Shown: piece after piece, positions 35,901-47,194 of the stretch
How positions within the stretch are numbered: the stretch's first letter is position 1
How the letters are laid out: each line of letters begins with the position of its first letter
From: Lactarius indigo
Lineage: Eukaryota > Basidiomycota > Agaricomycetes > Russulales > Russulaceae
Assembly: GCA_025766275.1 (NCBI GenBank)
Contig: JAFKAC010000127.1
Location: 79,266-143,265, forward strand
Length of the DNA stretch: 64,000 nucleotides
Direction: 5' to 3'
Made by a program: the position numbers and the translations under genes
Notes under the pieces: model-generated
What the model was told of the DNA's origin: nothing
The model's input: the letters and a program-made list of their open reading frames with translations, nothing else
The model's database searches: none

Positions 35901-38306
35901 CAAACATCGTCTAGCGAACGCGTCGACATTGTAAGGCTGTTACTCGAGCATAACGCGAATTTTAGTCTCGCAAACAAAGAAGGCGAGACACCATTGGACC
36001 GGGCATCAGCAATTGGAATACTCGAGATCTCACGGCTACTTGTCGGGCGGGGTGCAAATGTGCACTTGAGGGACAACGACGGCTGGACCCCGCTTCACAC
36101 AGCGTCGTACCACGGCCAACTGGGTGCTGTTCAGTTCTTGATCAGCAGCGGTGCGGATGTGAACACTCACAATCGTGGCTGGACGCCCTTGCATTTGGCG
36201 ACGCGGTGGGGACACATCGGTATCGTGGAACTGCTCAGTCAACACGGCGCAGATGTTAATAAACAAAACCACGAGCAAGAAACACCGTTGACTTTGGCAT
36301 CGGCGAACGGGAAACTGGAGATTTTACGGCTACTCATTCAGGGTGGTGCAGATGTGCATGCTCGGGACAAGGATAATTGGACCTCGCTTCATACGGCGTC
36401 GACCTTCGGGCATCTGGATGCCGTACAGTTCTTAATTGACAGCGGTGCAGATGTAAACGCTCTAGACAACAAAGGCGGCGGCACTCCTCTACATTTGGCG
36501 ATATTGCAGGGGCAGGTCAATATCGTAGAACTACTCATCAAACACGGTGCGGACATCAACAAGCATGGAGACAGAACAACGACCCCGTTGAACGTAGCAT
36601 CGGCTCTTGGGAAGCTCGAAATTGTACGGCTACTTGTCCAGGGGGGTGCGCGGACCCGGGACAAGAACGACTGGACCCCACTAAACGCTGCGTCGCACAA
36701 CGGACATTTGAATGTCGCTCAGTATTTGATCGACGGCGGTGCAGACGTGAACCCTCGTGGCTGGACTCCTTTGCATTCGGCGTCGCAACAGGGCCACATC
36801 AATATCGTGGACTTTCTCATTCAACACGACGCCGACGTAAACCCTCAGGACAACGAAGGCCGGACTCCTTTACATTTGGCGTCAGGGCAAGGGCACATCG
36901 ATATCGTCGATTTTCTCATTCGACATGGCGCAGATGTCAACAAGAAACATAACAACCAAGGGACCCCGTTGGACGAGGCGTCATTGAGCGGGAAAGTCGA
37001 GATTTCACGGCTACTCGTTCAGGCAGGTGCAGATGTACGGACCCGAAACAAGAACGACTGGACCCCACTGGAGACAGCGTCGCACAAAGGACATCTGGAT
37101 GTCGCTCGGTTCTTAATTGACAGCGGTGCAGACGTAAACTCTCAAGACAATGGTGGCCTGACTCCCCTGCATTCGGCGTCGCGGCAGGGGCACATCAATA
37201 TCGTCCAATTGCTTATTGAACACGACGCAGATGTCAACAAACAGAATAATGACAAAGAGACCCCGTTGGACGGGGCATCGTCGAGCGGGAAAGTCGAGAT
37301 TTCACGGCTACTTGTCCAGGCAGGTGCAGATGTGCAGGCACGGAACAAGAACGACTGGACCCCACTGAAGACAGCGTCGCACAAAGGATATTTGGATGTC
37401 GCTCAGTTCTTACTTGACAGCGGCGCAAACGTAAACCCTCAGGACAACGAAGGCCGGACTCCTTTGCATTCAGCAGCAAGCAATGCCCATTTTGACGTCG
37501 TAAAGCTCCTACTCGAGCGTGGCGCAGATATCAGCATTCGTGATAACAGAAATAGGACACCCTTGGACCTGGCATTCGAAAATGGGCACCCTCAGGTCAC
37601 GGAGTTCTTATCTTCACACGTGGAAGGTTCGATGTCGCTCAATGGCACGGAGAATTTGAATACACCTCCGTCAACTGTCGGCCCACAAAGTAGTCTCCCC
37701 AATGTCATGCACTCGCCAGGGAAGCGCGAAGAGGACGCGACATCGTCCGAAGAAGAGTCACCTTCGCTGTATACGGCGTCAAAAAATGGACAACTTGACA
37801 TTGTGCGGTCATTGCTCGACCGTGGTTCTGACGTCAACGAGAGGTATGACAATCGTGCGACTTCACTGGACGCAGCGTCAACGTCTGGGTATCTCGAGGT
37901 AGCAAAATTATTGATTGAGAGTGGTGCGGATGTAGATTCTCGAGACTGGGATGGTTGTACCCCGCTGATTTCAGCGTCGGGACGTGGACACTCTGAGGTC
38001 GCGCGGTTATTACTCGACCGCGGTGCCGATGTGAATGCACAAATGAGAGGCCCCCAAACCGCGTTGCATGCCGCGGTGTTGCACTTCGAAACGGCCCAGC
38101 TGTTACTAGGACGTGGGGCGAATGTGGGTATACGGAACGCCGATGGGGAGACTCCGAGAGAAATAGCACAACGACTGGGGTACCTCAGGGTCGTAGAGCT
38201 GTTGGCGGGCTTTGAAGGAACACAACTCGGTCACATAGAGGTGCGATTCGCTATTCAAATGAAGTTCGATTCGTACCACATGCTGACATCGCTACAGTCG
38301 CCTTAA
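32991..38306 (+). CDS. Goodbye-NACHT-ankyrin STAND receptor (1,628 aa)
   Basis: NLR-like intracellular receptor; family members are thought to act in non-self recognition or defence-type responses. Nine exons: 32991-33254, 33313-33366, 33424-33619, 33667-33819, 33873-33953, 34010-34180, 34236-34260, 34310-34909, 34964-38306; total 4,887 nt, phases consistent. Residues about 10-225 match the fungal STAND N-terminal Goodbye domain (SGVLGEAVSFV, GAIFAGVDILFA, PPMTDIVVKIMVELLSVLALAT). NACHT: Walker A GKPGSGKSIL spans exons 6-7 (exon 7 is 25 nt), Walker B MYIIIDALDECPN near residue 405, sensor ICISSRPEFD, then a winged-helix region (RWVYCQLEIL, LPKTLDATYE, HFSVKEYLTS). About 24 ankyrin repeats run from residue 750 to the end, interrupted by an acidic spacer. 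A final 57-nt in-frame intron before the stop is possible. No disruption found, unlike the neighbouring NLR. Confidence 0.9.
35917..37620 (+). repeat. Ankyrin array with a three-repeat (297-bp) higher-order unit
   Basis: Ankyrin repeats of 33 codons follow each other in a fixed A-B-C order: a TPLDxAS-SGK-EISRLL type, a DWTPLxTASHKGH type and a TPLHSASxQGHINIV type. The block is repeated about five times. Near-identical DNA occurs 297 bp apart, for example around 36994 and 37291. Confidence 0.85.
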
Positions 38307-38744
38307 AGGCTACTTGGAGCCATCCCCGGATGTTCCGCTTTCCAATAATTTGAATTGATATGTAATGAACTGTGTATCTGCGCAAATATGTTCCCAGCAC
38401 CACGTGCCAGACCTGGCAAATGTCTTGAGCCTCGGGGAGTGAGGGAGCGTGTCATGTCTAGCCTGAAGCATGCAGAACGGATCCGGATTACCGCTTGCTC
38501 GCTGGATGGATGGGTCCATCGTGCCCACGCCTCATCATACGTGTACCTGTACGCGATCTAGGCTAATATGATCGATACCTTTAGAAGACTGCGATTACAG
38601 TGTATCGTCGCCGGTGCATTCTCAGCTGCGGACACTATTTTTTGGGGGGAACTGCCGCGAGTGAAGATGGTGTGATGTAAAAATCGTGTTACAAATTGTT
38701 CACCGCCGGCAAATCCCTACATCACAGATAACGATCAGCTAGGA
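38307..38744. other. Tail-to-tail gap between the STAND gene and CCT3
   Basis: Mostly occupied by direct repeat copy B (38446-38596). No gene seen. Confidence 0.5.
38446..38596 (+). repeat. Direct repeat, copy B (downstream of the STAND gene)
   Basis: Partner of 31801-31954. The two copies bracket the whole Goodbye-NACHT-ANK gene in direct orientation. Confidence 0.7.
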
Positions 38745-40967
38745 TCACTCCTGCACCGGCTCTTCTGGGGGTGCACCCTGCTCTTGCCGACGTTCCTTCC
38801 GCGTCGCCTGAACGACGTCATCCACGCGTAATAAGACACGCGCCGCCTGGAACAAACGCTGGTCAGCAACGGCCAAAGGACGGAACTGCTCTCGAGCATT
38901 GTACTACGCACTTCGATCGCGGTTTTGAAAGTTTGAATCTACACGGTCAACAAGGAGATATGTCAGGCGAGGTGCAACTGCGCGCAAGGATGACGAGGGG
39001 ACTAGACCTTGACGCTGGCAGACTCGTACAATTTGTACGTCTTCATGTCGACGATATCGCCCGTCTCGCCATCGATGCCCCACGAATGCTCGCCGCTCGC
39101 GTGTTTCGCCTGTGAGTCGAATCCATGACCCCGCGAATGAGAGCAGGTGAGGAAGACGGTCAGGGAAATCAAGTTTTAAAAAAGAACGAAGGTAAAAAAA
39201 AAAAACGCACTCGGAGCGCAGTGAGGGCCCGGATGGCATTCCCGCCCGCGTTCTGCACGAGCGTGCGCGGGATGACTTCGAGCGCGTCGGCGACTGCGCG
39301 GAACGGGCCCGCCTCGACGCCCGTCACCGCCCGCGCACGAGCGTGCAGGCCGACCGAGACGGCCATTTCCACCGCGCCGCCGCCTGGCACGAGCGTCGGG
39401 TTGAACACGACGTTGCGCGCGACGGACATCGCGTCCGCCAGGTTACGGTCGATCTCGTTCAGCACGTCTTTGGATGGCCCGCGCAGCAATATGGTACACG
39501 CCTTTGGGGTGGTGCATTCGGTCAGGAAGGTGAAGTACCTGGAGTGGGGAGTAAAACTCGGTTTTCGAAGGGAGGAAAATTAAGCTTTTACTCGTCACCG
39601 ATCTTCTCGATATTGAACAGGCCACAACGGGTTCCGACGTCCGATTCTCGTAAGTCTTCTACGCGGTTCACAATTGTCGCGCCCACTGCGCGCGCGATGC
39701 GGTTGTTATCCGACTTGCGTACCCGCCGGAGAGCAGATACGTTGGCTTTAGCAAAGAAGTATTGCGCGTAATCTGTTCGTCACCGGCACTGAGTATTAGC
39801 GCACGATCAACTCTCCTGGAAAACCAGTCGGCAAACCTGAAATGCCCTTTTCTGTAATGACGAGATCGGGCTTAAATTCGAGGATGCGGTCGACCATCGC
39901 CTTAATTTGCTCCTCCTCGATTTGATTGATACGCGCAAAGTCGGCCTCTTTGGAGATCTCGATATTGGTCTGACTCTCGCCTTTTTTATACTCGAGAGGA
40001 CAGTCGAGCAGCACTATGCGTGGCTCGTGTATGCGGCGGCGCATCTGCGGGTGTACGATGTCCTTGTTCAACATAACGCCGGACAGAACTCGGCTGTCCT
40101 CTATCTCCCCTCCTGGGACTTTTTCTACGCGAGCGTAACGCTTGATGTCGACTGTGCGTACGCCAGCGTCTTCGGCCGAAACGGTGCGCACGGCCTCCAG
40201 TGCGAGGCGGCACATCAAGTCGGACCAGCGAATGACAAACTTTGTGCCGATCGAGGTTTTGATCAGCGCGAGCATCTGACTGTCGTCCGTCGTGTCGATC
40301 GGCACCGAGATTCGGGAGACGACCTCGAGCGCAGCTTGGAGAGCTTTGTTGTACGCCGAGATTATGACCACGGGGTGGATGTCGCGTTCAAGTTGCGAAA
40401 GGGACTGAGCAAGGATCTCGCCGGCTATGCGACACAGATGTCAATCTCGAGAGGTGTGTGAATGAGCGATCAGACAAGCGCACCTAAGACGATCACACTG
40501 GTCGTCCCATCCCCACACTCTTCGTCTTGTGTCCGGCTCAGCTCGATCATATTCTTTGCCGCGGGGTGAGCAACGTCAATCTCGCGAAGAATTGCATTTC
40601 CGTCGTTTGTGAGGCTAGAGCACACGACGATTAGGGAGGTCTAGAGTGAAAGATCCAGCAGTAAAAGCTCACATAATGCCGCCCATGGGGTCGAGGATCA
40701 TTTTGAGCATTGACTTGGGACCCAAACATGTTCGAATGACATCGGCGACGGTCTAATATAAGACAGGGTTTTCAGAACCTGGTAAATGAATGGTACTTGG
40801 AAACGTACTTTTGCGGCGGTGATGTTCGATAACTGAGCCTTCCGTCCAGATTGCCGCTCGGGTGCGGCATCTGGATGTCACATTGCAGGTGAGTGCGTTT
40901 GAAAATCGGTACAGACGATGTTGGCCTCACTCATCACAAATACGGGTGTTTGGCCTCCGAAAGACAT
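38745..40967 (-). CDS. CCT3: CCT3, TCP-1 chaperonin gamma subunit (545 aa)
   Basis: One of eight subunits of the cytosolic TRiC/CCT folding ring for actin and tubulin. Ten exons: 40931-40967, 40809-40870, 40673-40752, 40484-40614, 39837-40424, 39592-39772, 39211-39538, 39008-39109, 38912-38938, 38745-38846; total 1,638 nt. Group II chaperonin motifs are complete: [33 protein letters not shown], the ATP-binding [14 protein letters not shown] and [12 protein letters not shown], the apical-domain [32 protein letters not shown] and [19 protein letters not shown]. Length equals the usual gamma subunit. The gamma identity rests on overall resemblance (PVFVMN start, [11 protein letters not shown]). 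Intron 39110-39210 carries an A12 run and is the longest at 101 nt; one exon is only 27 nt. Confidence 0.94.
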
Positions 40968-41129
40968 CTTACTATTGAGAGATGGAGGGGTCCAAGCACG
41001 CAACACGAAAGGACAATCGCAGATGCGGACCGCTATTGCCGCCGAACCGTTCAAGCGTTAAACAAGCCAACAATCCATCATGAACCTGGTAACTGATGGA
41101 TCCGTAACTGATACAAGGTGTTCAAAGTA

Positions 41130-42437
41130 TTAGAAGATTGCTTTTGGTGTAATTACTTCTTGCTGAGAAATAAACGACAGTACATGCGCCGAAGAGCCAT
41201 CCTCAGACAGGACATAGGTATCCTCCAGATCTTCTAATACCTTGTCCATGTACTCACTGGCCCCAGATAAATAAGCGACTCTGCAGCACGCAGCACGGAT
41301 CTCGAGAAAGACCGGGTTTGGTAAAGGGAGGTCTGGGGACGCACTCGTTAAGGTGATCCTGCTATCGTCCGCTTTGCATGAGGTGAGGTATGCCATGTCA
41401 GTTGCTTTGATGGTGTAAGTGTTGGGAGATCCTTCCTGTGGACTTTCAATCTCAATAACGGCTGTCCGGAAAATAAGTGCGCACCACGGCCTCAAACCAA
41501 AGTAAGAGCCTATCGAACCAGTCATGGCAAGAAGGGTCTAACGTCATGACATTATCGAGACCATGAATTCCACTTCCTTTCAACCTCTCTGGGAGATCCT
41601 TATAGCCAAAACAACTCAAGATGGCCCACACCGATGCTGCATGCTCGTGCTACAGCCGCGTCGATCTGGTCGATAAGTAAAGAAGAACGGGGCGATGACA
41701 GCATACCTTGTCTTTGGAATCCGATATATCCATGTTGATCGAATCGGGGATGATGTGTGCGCACTGAGTGACGCACATCGGCAAGCGAGAGCTTAAAACT
41801 TCTGCCTTGAGTTCACTATTTTTCATCACGAATTGAGAATCGTATCTTCCAGACACGATACACTGAAAGCCATCCCGAACAAGGGCCTAGAAAGTCAAGC
41901 TAAGATTTTAATATCAAAGTCGGAACCACGGAAATGCTGCAATCCACTTGTCTCTTGGCCTCCTGGTGGTTTCGAGGGGGCTTATCAACTTTGCGGAGCA
42001 TTGACATCACCATCTCTTTTTTCATCTCAAAAGCATCGCATGAGGAATGCGAAGATGCCGGCGTACGGCCTTTATATTTCTTAACTGTGATGAAGCCCTT
42101 GAAAAATGGATGAACGAAATGGAACTTGTAGGGGTGACGCACAGGCACGGAGATAATGGAGGTAGTACCTCTCGCCAGCTTTATCGATCTGGTCTTCGTC
42201 CCCCTGACATGAATTAACCTCTTCGGCGACGAATTCGCTGGCCGTCAAGGAAGGTCCTTCCAGTATAAGATAGCCAACTATCCTGACGCGTATTAATTGT
42301 TGTTCACGAGACTTTCTGGTACCGATGTCAGAGGAAGAAGTAGCTTTTTGTATCTTCAAGAGCGTAGAGTAGGCTTTACGTATCCCCTCTACGTTTTCAA
42401 GGTGGGGAGGGAGATCATCTGGGAGTGGTCGAGGCAT
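41130..42437 (-). CDS. HNH nuclease-domain protein (HNH_2 type), 360 aa
   Basis: Member of a large, fungus-expanded family with an HNH_2-like nuclease fold; cellular role not established. Five exons: 42143-42437, 41948-42084, 41707-41886, 41485-41649, 41130-41435; total 1,083 nt. Motifs: ALVRDGFQCIVSGRYD with the zinc or fold cysteine, CAHIIPDSIN near residue 186 (first HNH His), HAASVWAILSCFG, and GLDNVMTLDPSCHDWFDRL (Asn and second His) followed by LWFE. The C-terminal region has LPLPNPVFLEIRAACCRVA, SGASEYMDKVL and LSEDGSSA, a layout I recall from mushroom HNH proteins. All catalytic-type residues are kept. The start was set at MPRPLPDD; a longer frame begins at 42503. It lies head to head with no gene and about 160 bp upstream of CCT3. 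Confidence 0.85.
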
Positions 42438-42979
42438 AGTAACAGTCAAAGTCTGATAACACCAAACCCAAGCGGCCAAACAGATGCTATAGTAAATAGG
42501 CACGTCAGTCGCTAGTGTCTGTTGACACTGTACACCGGCGACCGAGGTGTATTAAGGGTTTCATAATCTAAGGCTCATGCGACCCTAATTTAAGCTGATG
42601 TGAGGTCAGCCGATGTAGTACCTGTTTATCGCAAACCAAATAGACGGTCTTCTCTTGGCATAAGCCTCTACCCTTACCTATCATACTGATGGCCCAGATG
42701 CAGATCAATAAAGTTTACAATCATACCATCTCAAAGATACCACCGCTGAGCAAACAGACAACGACGGATTTACACGCCACAAGGAATAAGAGATTGCGCT
42801 GGCTACGACAGATTTATTATTCAGGCACTCCTGTGAAACGTTCATTGCATCCAAGGACTTCTTTACAAACTCTCCATAGTAGGGTATGGGTATATATGTA
42901 TCTTGATAGCATGGAATCGTACAGATGGTGAGACATACGCATATCGGGACAACAGCCACGAAAACTGTCAAAGTAAACG
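42438..42979. other. Intergenic, HNH gene to ADF-H/PH gene
   Basis: Contains the HNH gene promoter and the 3' flank of the ADF-H gene. No gene recognised. Confidence 0.5.
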
Positions 42980-44657
42980 TCATGGACACGTCATCAGGAG
43001 ACCTGAGAGCAGATCCTAGAGCGAAAGGGTCAGTAAAGCCAAGAGGGTTAGACGCACAATCGTACCTTTTCGGCACTCGTGTCGGAGAATAACATCATGG
43101 GCGATTCGCCGCTGCCGAGAATAAGAGCGAACGAATGAGGGATCGCACGAAGTTCTTCGAATCCTTCGTACCACTCCTTGACAGAGGGGTTCGCGCCTTT
43201 GAGTACGACAACGTCCACCGGGACACCGGCGACATCCTGCCTGCCATTTAGAGTCTGTACCTCGTGAGTGGTCTGCAAAGCTGCTCACCTTGTCCTTGTT
43301 GTAAAACCTTATCAAAGTATCCGTCATCTGGAAATACCGCCTCCGCCAAGTGACGGACTCCGAGTTTTGCACAGTGACCCACCCGCTCAACAGCATACTA
43401 TCCCCGGCCAGACGACTCTCCCGGCGTCTCTTTGCGCCGGCAAAGCGAGCCGCGTCCCTCCGCTCCATCGCCTTGCGCTTCAGCTCTTCTTCCGCCCTCG
43501 CGACCTCTTCCAGTCGGCGCACCTCTTCGAGCCTCTGTTCCTCGAGCCTCCTCGCCACCTCCGCGCGCCTCTCAGCGTCCCGCCGCCGCCGCTCGATCCG
43601 CTCGCGCGTCCTCTTCTCCTCCTCCACGCGCTCCTCCTCCTCCCGCGCCATCCGCACCGCTGCCGAACGCGCCAGGTCGCGCTCCAGCTGCGCGCGCCGA
43701 GCTTCCTCTTCCTCCACTGCCCTTCGCGCCTCTTCTTCGCGCAGCCACTTGATACGCGCCTGACGCGCCGCCTCCTCGCGCAGGGCTGCACGCTCTTCAG
43801 CCTCGGAGGTCCGACGCGCGGCTTCGCGCAGCTCTGAGCGCGTACTGGGGTCCCCGAAATTCGGTGGTCCGCGCATGGAGATGTACGTAGCCGGCTCGGA
43901 GGCCGTGCGGGTGACGGGGCCGGGTGCACGAGGCAATGTTTTCTCACGGTTGGCGGGGGCCTCGGATGACGTGCGCGCCATCGCAGCGGGGCGAACTGGT
44001 GTGAAAGGCATCGCTTTACGGATTGCACTGGCGGAGAGATCCTCGAGATGAGAGATGGTTAAAGTCGCTTGTGGTCCCTGTGCATGCGCCGAGCTGAGCG
44101 CGACGGTGGACACATTGTGATGGGCAGACATTACCTTGAACCAAGATTGAACGGTACGCCCCGCTACTGATGTACGCGCTGCGTGACGACCAAAGGGTTC
44201 AGACTAACGGGGGCTACTGAAAAGAAGAAAGTGCGCACCTCTACGCAAACCAGATGTGCCCTCCGGAATATAGGTGATTGTAGCAAAGCAGGTCACACCG
44301 TCGACAAATATGCGCAAGAAGGCGAAGAATATCGACTGCTCTGATTGCGCGATGAATTGCTTCAGTTCTGGTAACCCTTGCGAACCGGCCGCGACCAGCT
44401 TTAATGTGGGCGACCACTGGAGACAAGACTGATTAGACGACCGACGTCGGCCCTCCGGCCCTTGAACTGAGGGAGGGACCAACCTTTCCGTAAGTAAGAA
44501 CGAGCCTATTTTAAGGGAGTGAGCCAGTAGAAATGATCGGGAGGGAGGCGAGAACGAGCCAGTTAAGGGAACCCTGGAGGGTGATGCTCTGATATGCCAT
44601 TCGGATGTCGGGATCGGTGGATTCCGCCCCCGTCGAGTCGGAATTACGAGATGTCAT
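42980..44657 (-). CDS. ADF-H, coiled-coil and PH domain protein (445 aa)
   Basis: Likely actin-associated adaptor. Seven exons: 44560-44657, 44484-44505, 44239-44416, 44135-44178, 43289-44077, 43066-43236, 42980-43015; total 1,338 nt. Residues 1-136 resemble a coactosin/ADF-H domain (DPDIRMAYQSI, SLNWLVLTYGKW, LKLVAAGSQGLPELKQF, FAFLRIFV, FATITYIPEGTSGLRRA, RTVQSWF). Then a Pro/Thr-rich linker, a highly charged coiled coil (about 180-325, REEEARRAVEEEEARRAQL), and a PH-like domain (LLSGWVTVQN, WRRRYFQMTDTLIRFYNKDK, ending LFSDTSAEKDLLSGLL). Exon 2 is 22 nt. Intron 44506-44559 appears to use a GC donor (CTG|GCTCGT); a repeated GGCTCGTTCT at both ends makes its exact edge ambiguous. An ATG at 44666 is an alternative start (three residues longer). 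Confidence 0.78.
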
Positions 44658-46205
44658 GGAGACCATGGGTGGAACAGTTGATTCGTCTTGCCGAGAAGGA
44701 AAATGTGTGAGAGGGGAGAGGAGAAGATGAGGGGTGTACGTTGGCCAGATGTAGGGGTATCGGGATATTGTGGGCGAGTTTGATGATGATGCTTCCATCA
44801 TTGTCCGGCTCGGAGATGGCCAATGCCAGTGCGCGGCGTGGACAACACAACCTCTATACACACGTACCCCTTGGCAACGACCGGTACGATGGTCCAGAAC
44901 ACGGCATTGTGGTAAGGTAAAGGGGATGCAGGCGTAGACAACGTAAGACGATACAATTAACGCCGCGGGTACATGCGTCCGTGGCCAGACCTTCTGGGAG
45001 CCACGAGCGCCAAGTATACAATGTGAACATGCAAAAGTATACACAAACTCAGGTTTGAAACCCTGGCCACCAGTTGTACGTTATTGTTGTGGGTTGCGAT
45101 GAAGAGTGGAATGGGCCCATGATTGTATGATAGCTTCTGCTGCCATACTGCGCAACACCACCATGTTACAACAGGCGAATCATTGAAGCCAACATCGCGT
45201 AAGGGTCCTTCCCTTCAAGAATCGACAGAACAACCCCCCATCACCCTTCCGACAACCGTTGCAATGTCATAGTTCAGATGCGTTCGACGATGACACTCCT
45301 GATTCCTTAAACTTCACGCACCGTCATCGAAATACAGACGTGACTGGATACTCAATACCCGGTCATCTCTCAAGGCATACGTCTCTCAAGAGGATTTCGG
45401 GGACGGCGGGGGTCGACAACATGCCGAGCAGAAGGCCGGAGATGAAACAGGAGCCCCCCGACGAGTCAAACATCATGGCGAAGCGTCAGTTGGTATGCGG
45501 AAAGGAAGCAACGGAAACCTGAAGTGGTCTTCTGTGAAAGGGCCTCCCACACGTGGCGTTTGTGAGGAAGTTGTTCCAGACTGCGCGACGAGAAGACGGA
45601 CACAATTCTTTACCCAGCGCGACCTGAACTGGAACACAGTGTGTAAAATTTCCCTGCTGATGCGCCACAGGAAACAAGGAATTGAACGCTGCGAAAGACG
45701 GTCGTGCCGCGGGTTAAGAGAACACACCTCTCGTACATTACGGACATAGTCGGCCGCGACAACAACAAGCCAAGCTCCGTCCAGATCCGAGACCATATCT
45801 TGCATTGAGTGGAGTCAAAATGAATAATTTAGCCGTACAGGTTCGTTGCGAGGACTTCCTGGGTTGTAAGCGTCGCTTCCTGTTTGCCAACGGTTACCTA
45901 CGGTCGCCACACTTCCAAACACACAATTGGCGACGCGGCGCATCACTCTTCTCACAGTTTGACTCGTATTCGCGCGCTTATTTGCGGTCATTCCTTTTGG
46001 TTATTGTGGTCCTCATGCTGTAAACGCAACAATGGACCCACACAACACAACCAATTGTACCTGGCTCCGCCTGCCTTCTTCCCCACGATGCATCGAGTAT
46101 AAAGTACTCTCCTGAGGCTCTCCTGAGGCCTCAATAATATTGTCCATCGCCCACCCACTAGAACCCATTCCCCTCCTTCAGTCTTGTATACCCCAAAAAC
46201 ATACC
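44658..46205. other. About 1.5 kb without a convincing gene
   Basis: The first few hundred bases hold the ADF-H gene promoter. Open frames at 45259-45522 (plus) and 45473-45805 (minus) overlap antisense and show no domain or splice structure, so they are not called. The last 110 bp is a good promoter for the small gene that follows. Confidence 0.45.
46098..46104 (+). promoter_or_regulatory. TATA box (TATAAAG) of the small basic-protein gene
   Basis: TATAAAG 102 bp upstream of the ATG at 46206, followed by a pyrimidine-rich stretch and the context ACCATGG, a layout typical of fungal core promoters. Confidence 0.4.
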
Positions 46206-46513
46206 ATGGCCGGCCCACTGGCAGTTGTCTCGTACGCAGCCTCACTTGATGAGCGGCCTCGGTACATCCCACTCCAGAATACACGCGTTTCCCTCCCATG
46301 CTAATACAGCCCCCCTCCAGTACTCCTTTCGTTCCCCAAAGACAGTCGTCCCCGACAAAATTCCTCGAACGCCGTCTCGTGCGCATTTGGAAGCGGGCAA
46401 CCAACACCGTGCGCCGCAAGGAGCGCGCTTCCATACTCCCTGATGGCTTCGTGCTCCTGAATGCCGCGGCCGCTCGTCGTCGGAGCCTCTACATCAATTC
46501 CGCGTCTATTTGA
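46206..46513 (+). CDS. Small basic hypothetical protein (72 aa)
   Basis: Not recognised. Two exons, 46206-46231 and 46321-46513, join across an 89-nt intron (GTACGC donor, CTCCAG acceptor) to 219 nt. The product begins MAGPLAVVSSTPFVPQ and is strongly basic (KFLERRLVRIWKRA, VRRKERAS, AAAARRRS). A single amphipathic helix seems likely in the middle. Support comes from the TATA box at 46098, the good start context, and clean splice sites. Without homologues this stays tentative. The unspliced alternative starts at 46298 with the same C-terminus. Confidence 0.42.
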
Positions 46514-47194
46514 AGCCGGCACTTCTTGATTTCACGACAAAAGGCCAGCTTTGCAAGGCCCTGCCTCGCCTTTACGAAATTGTATTTACGTGAGAGGAGG
46601 CACCAGACATCGACCTTGTAGCACCTAGACCGGACTTTGACAAGAACACGTTGTAGAGCTCTATTATTTTTCCTTGCCGTAGTCTATCCAACATAGTAAT
46701 TCTATATACACGATCAATGTATTCTTATCGCGGGTACAAGCTGCCCGGATTATGTGCCCAGCATGTAATCGAGGCGGAGATGAAGGAGTTCTCAATGACG
46801 CAACCAGAAGGAGAGCTCCGTTCACCACAATTGTACGACAGATGTTATGAACCACATACACCTTAAACAAGGGCCTCTCACATAAGGGTCAACACCCGAC
46901 ATTAAACAAGGGCTTCTTCTCTGCGTCAATCGGACGTCTCAAGGATGGTGCGCAAGCGATCAGTCTGAGCTTCCAGCGCATCCCGTTCGCAAACAATCGC
47001 GGTCATCTCGGGTAGTATCTGCGACAGGAGACGAATTTAGGAATTTTCAGGACACCGCCGGCATCCAACGCGGTTGAAGTGGACTCACCGAGAATCCGCG
47101 ACGCAACTCGCTTCCATGGGATGTGCCTGCCTGGCCAACGTCAGGGGAGCGGCTGGTCATAATACGGGCGATATCCGTCACGATCTACCCAGGG
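46514..47194. other. Intergenic
   Basis: No gene recognised; a direct repeat of CAAGGGC(C/T)TCT(T/C) words occurs near 46868 and 46907. Confidence 0.45.

Noticed and set aside
43268..43837. Plus-strand Pro/Ala-rich ORFs at 43268-43837
   Set aside because: Antisense of the charged coiled-coil exon of the ADF-H/PH gene; composition explains the open frames.
45259..45805. Overlapping antisense ORFs in the 45 kb gap
   Set aside because: Neither shows a domain, promoter or intron structure.
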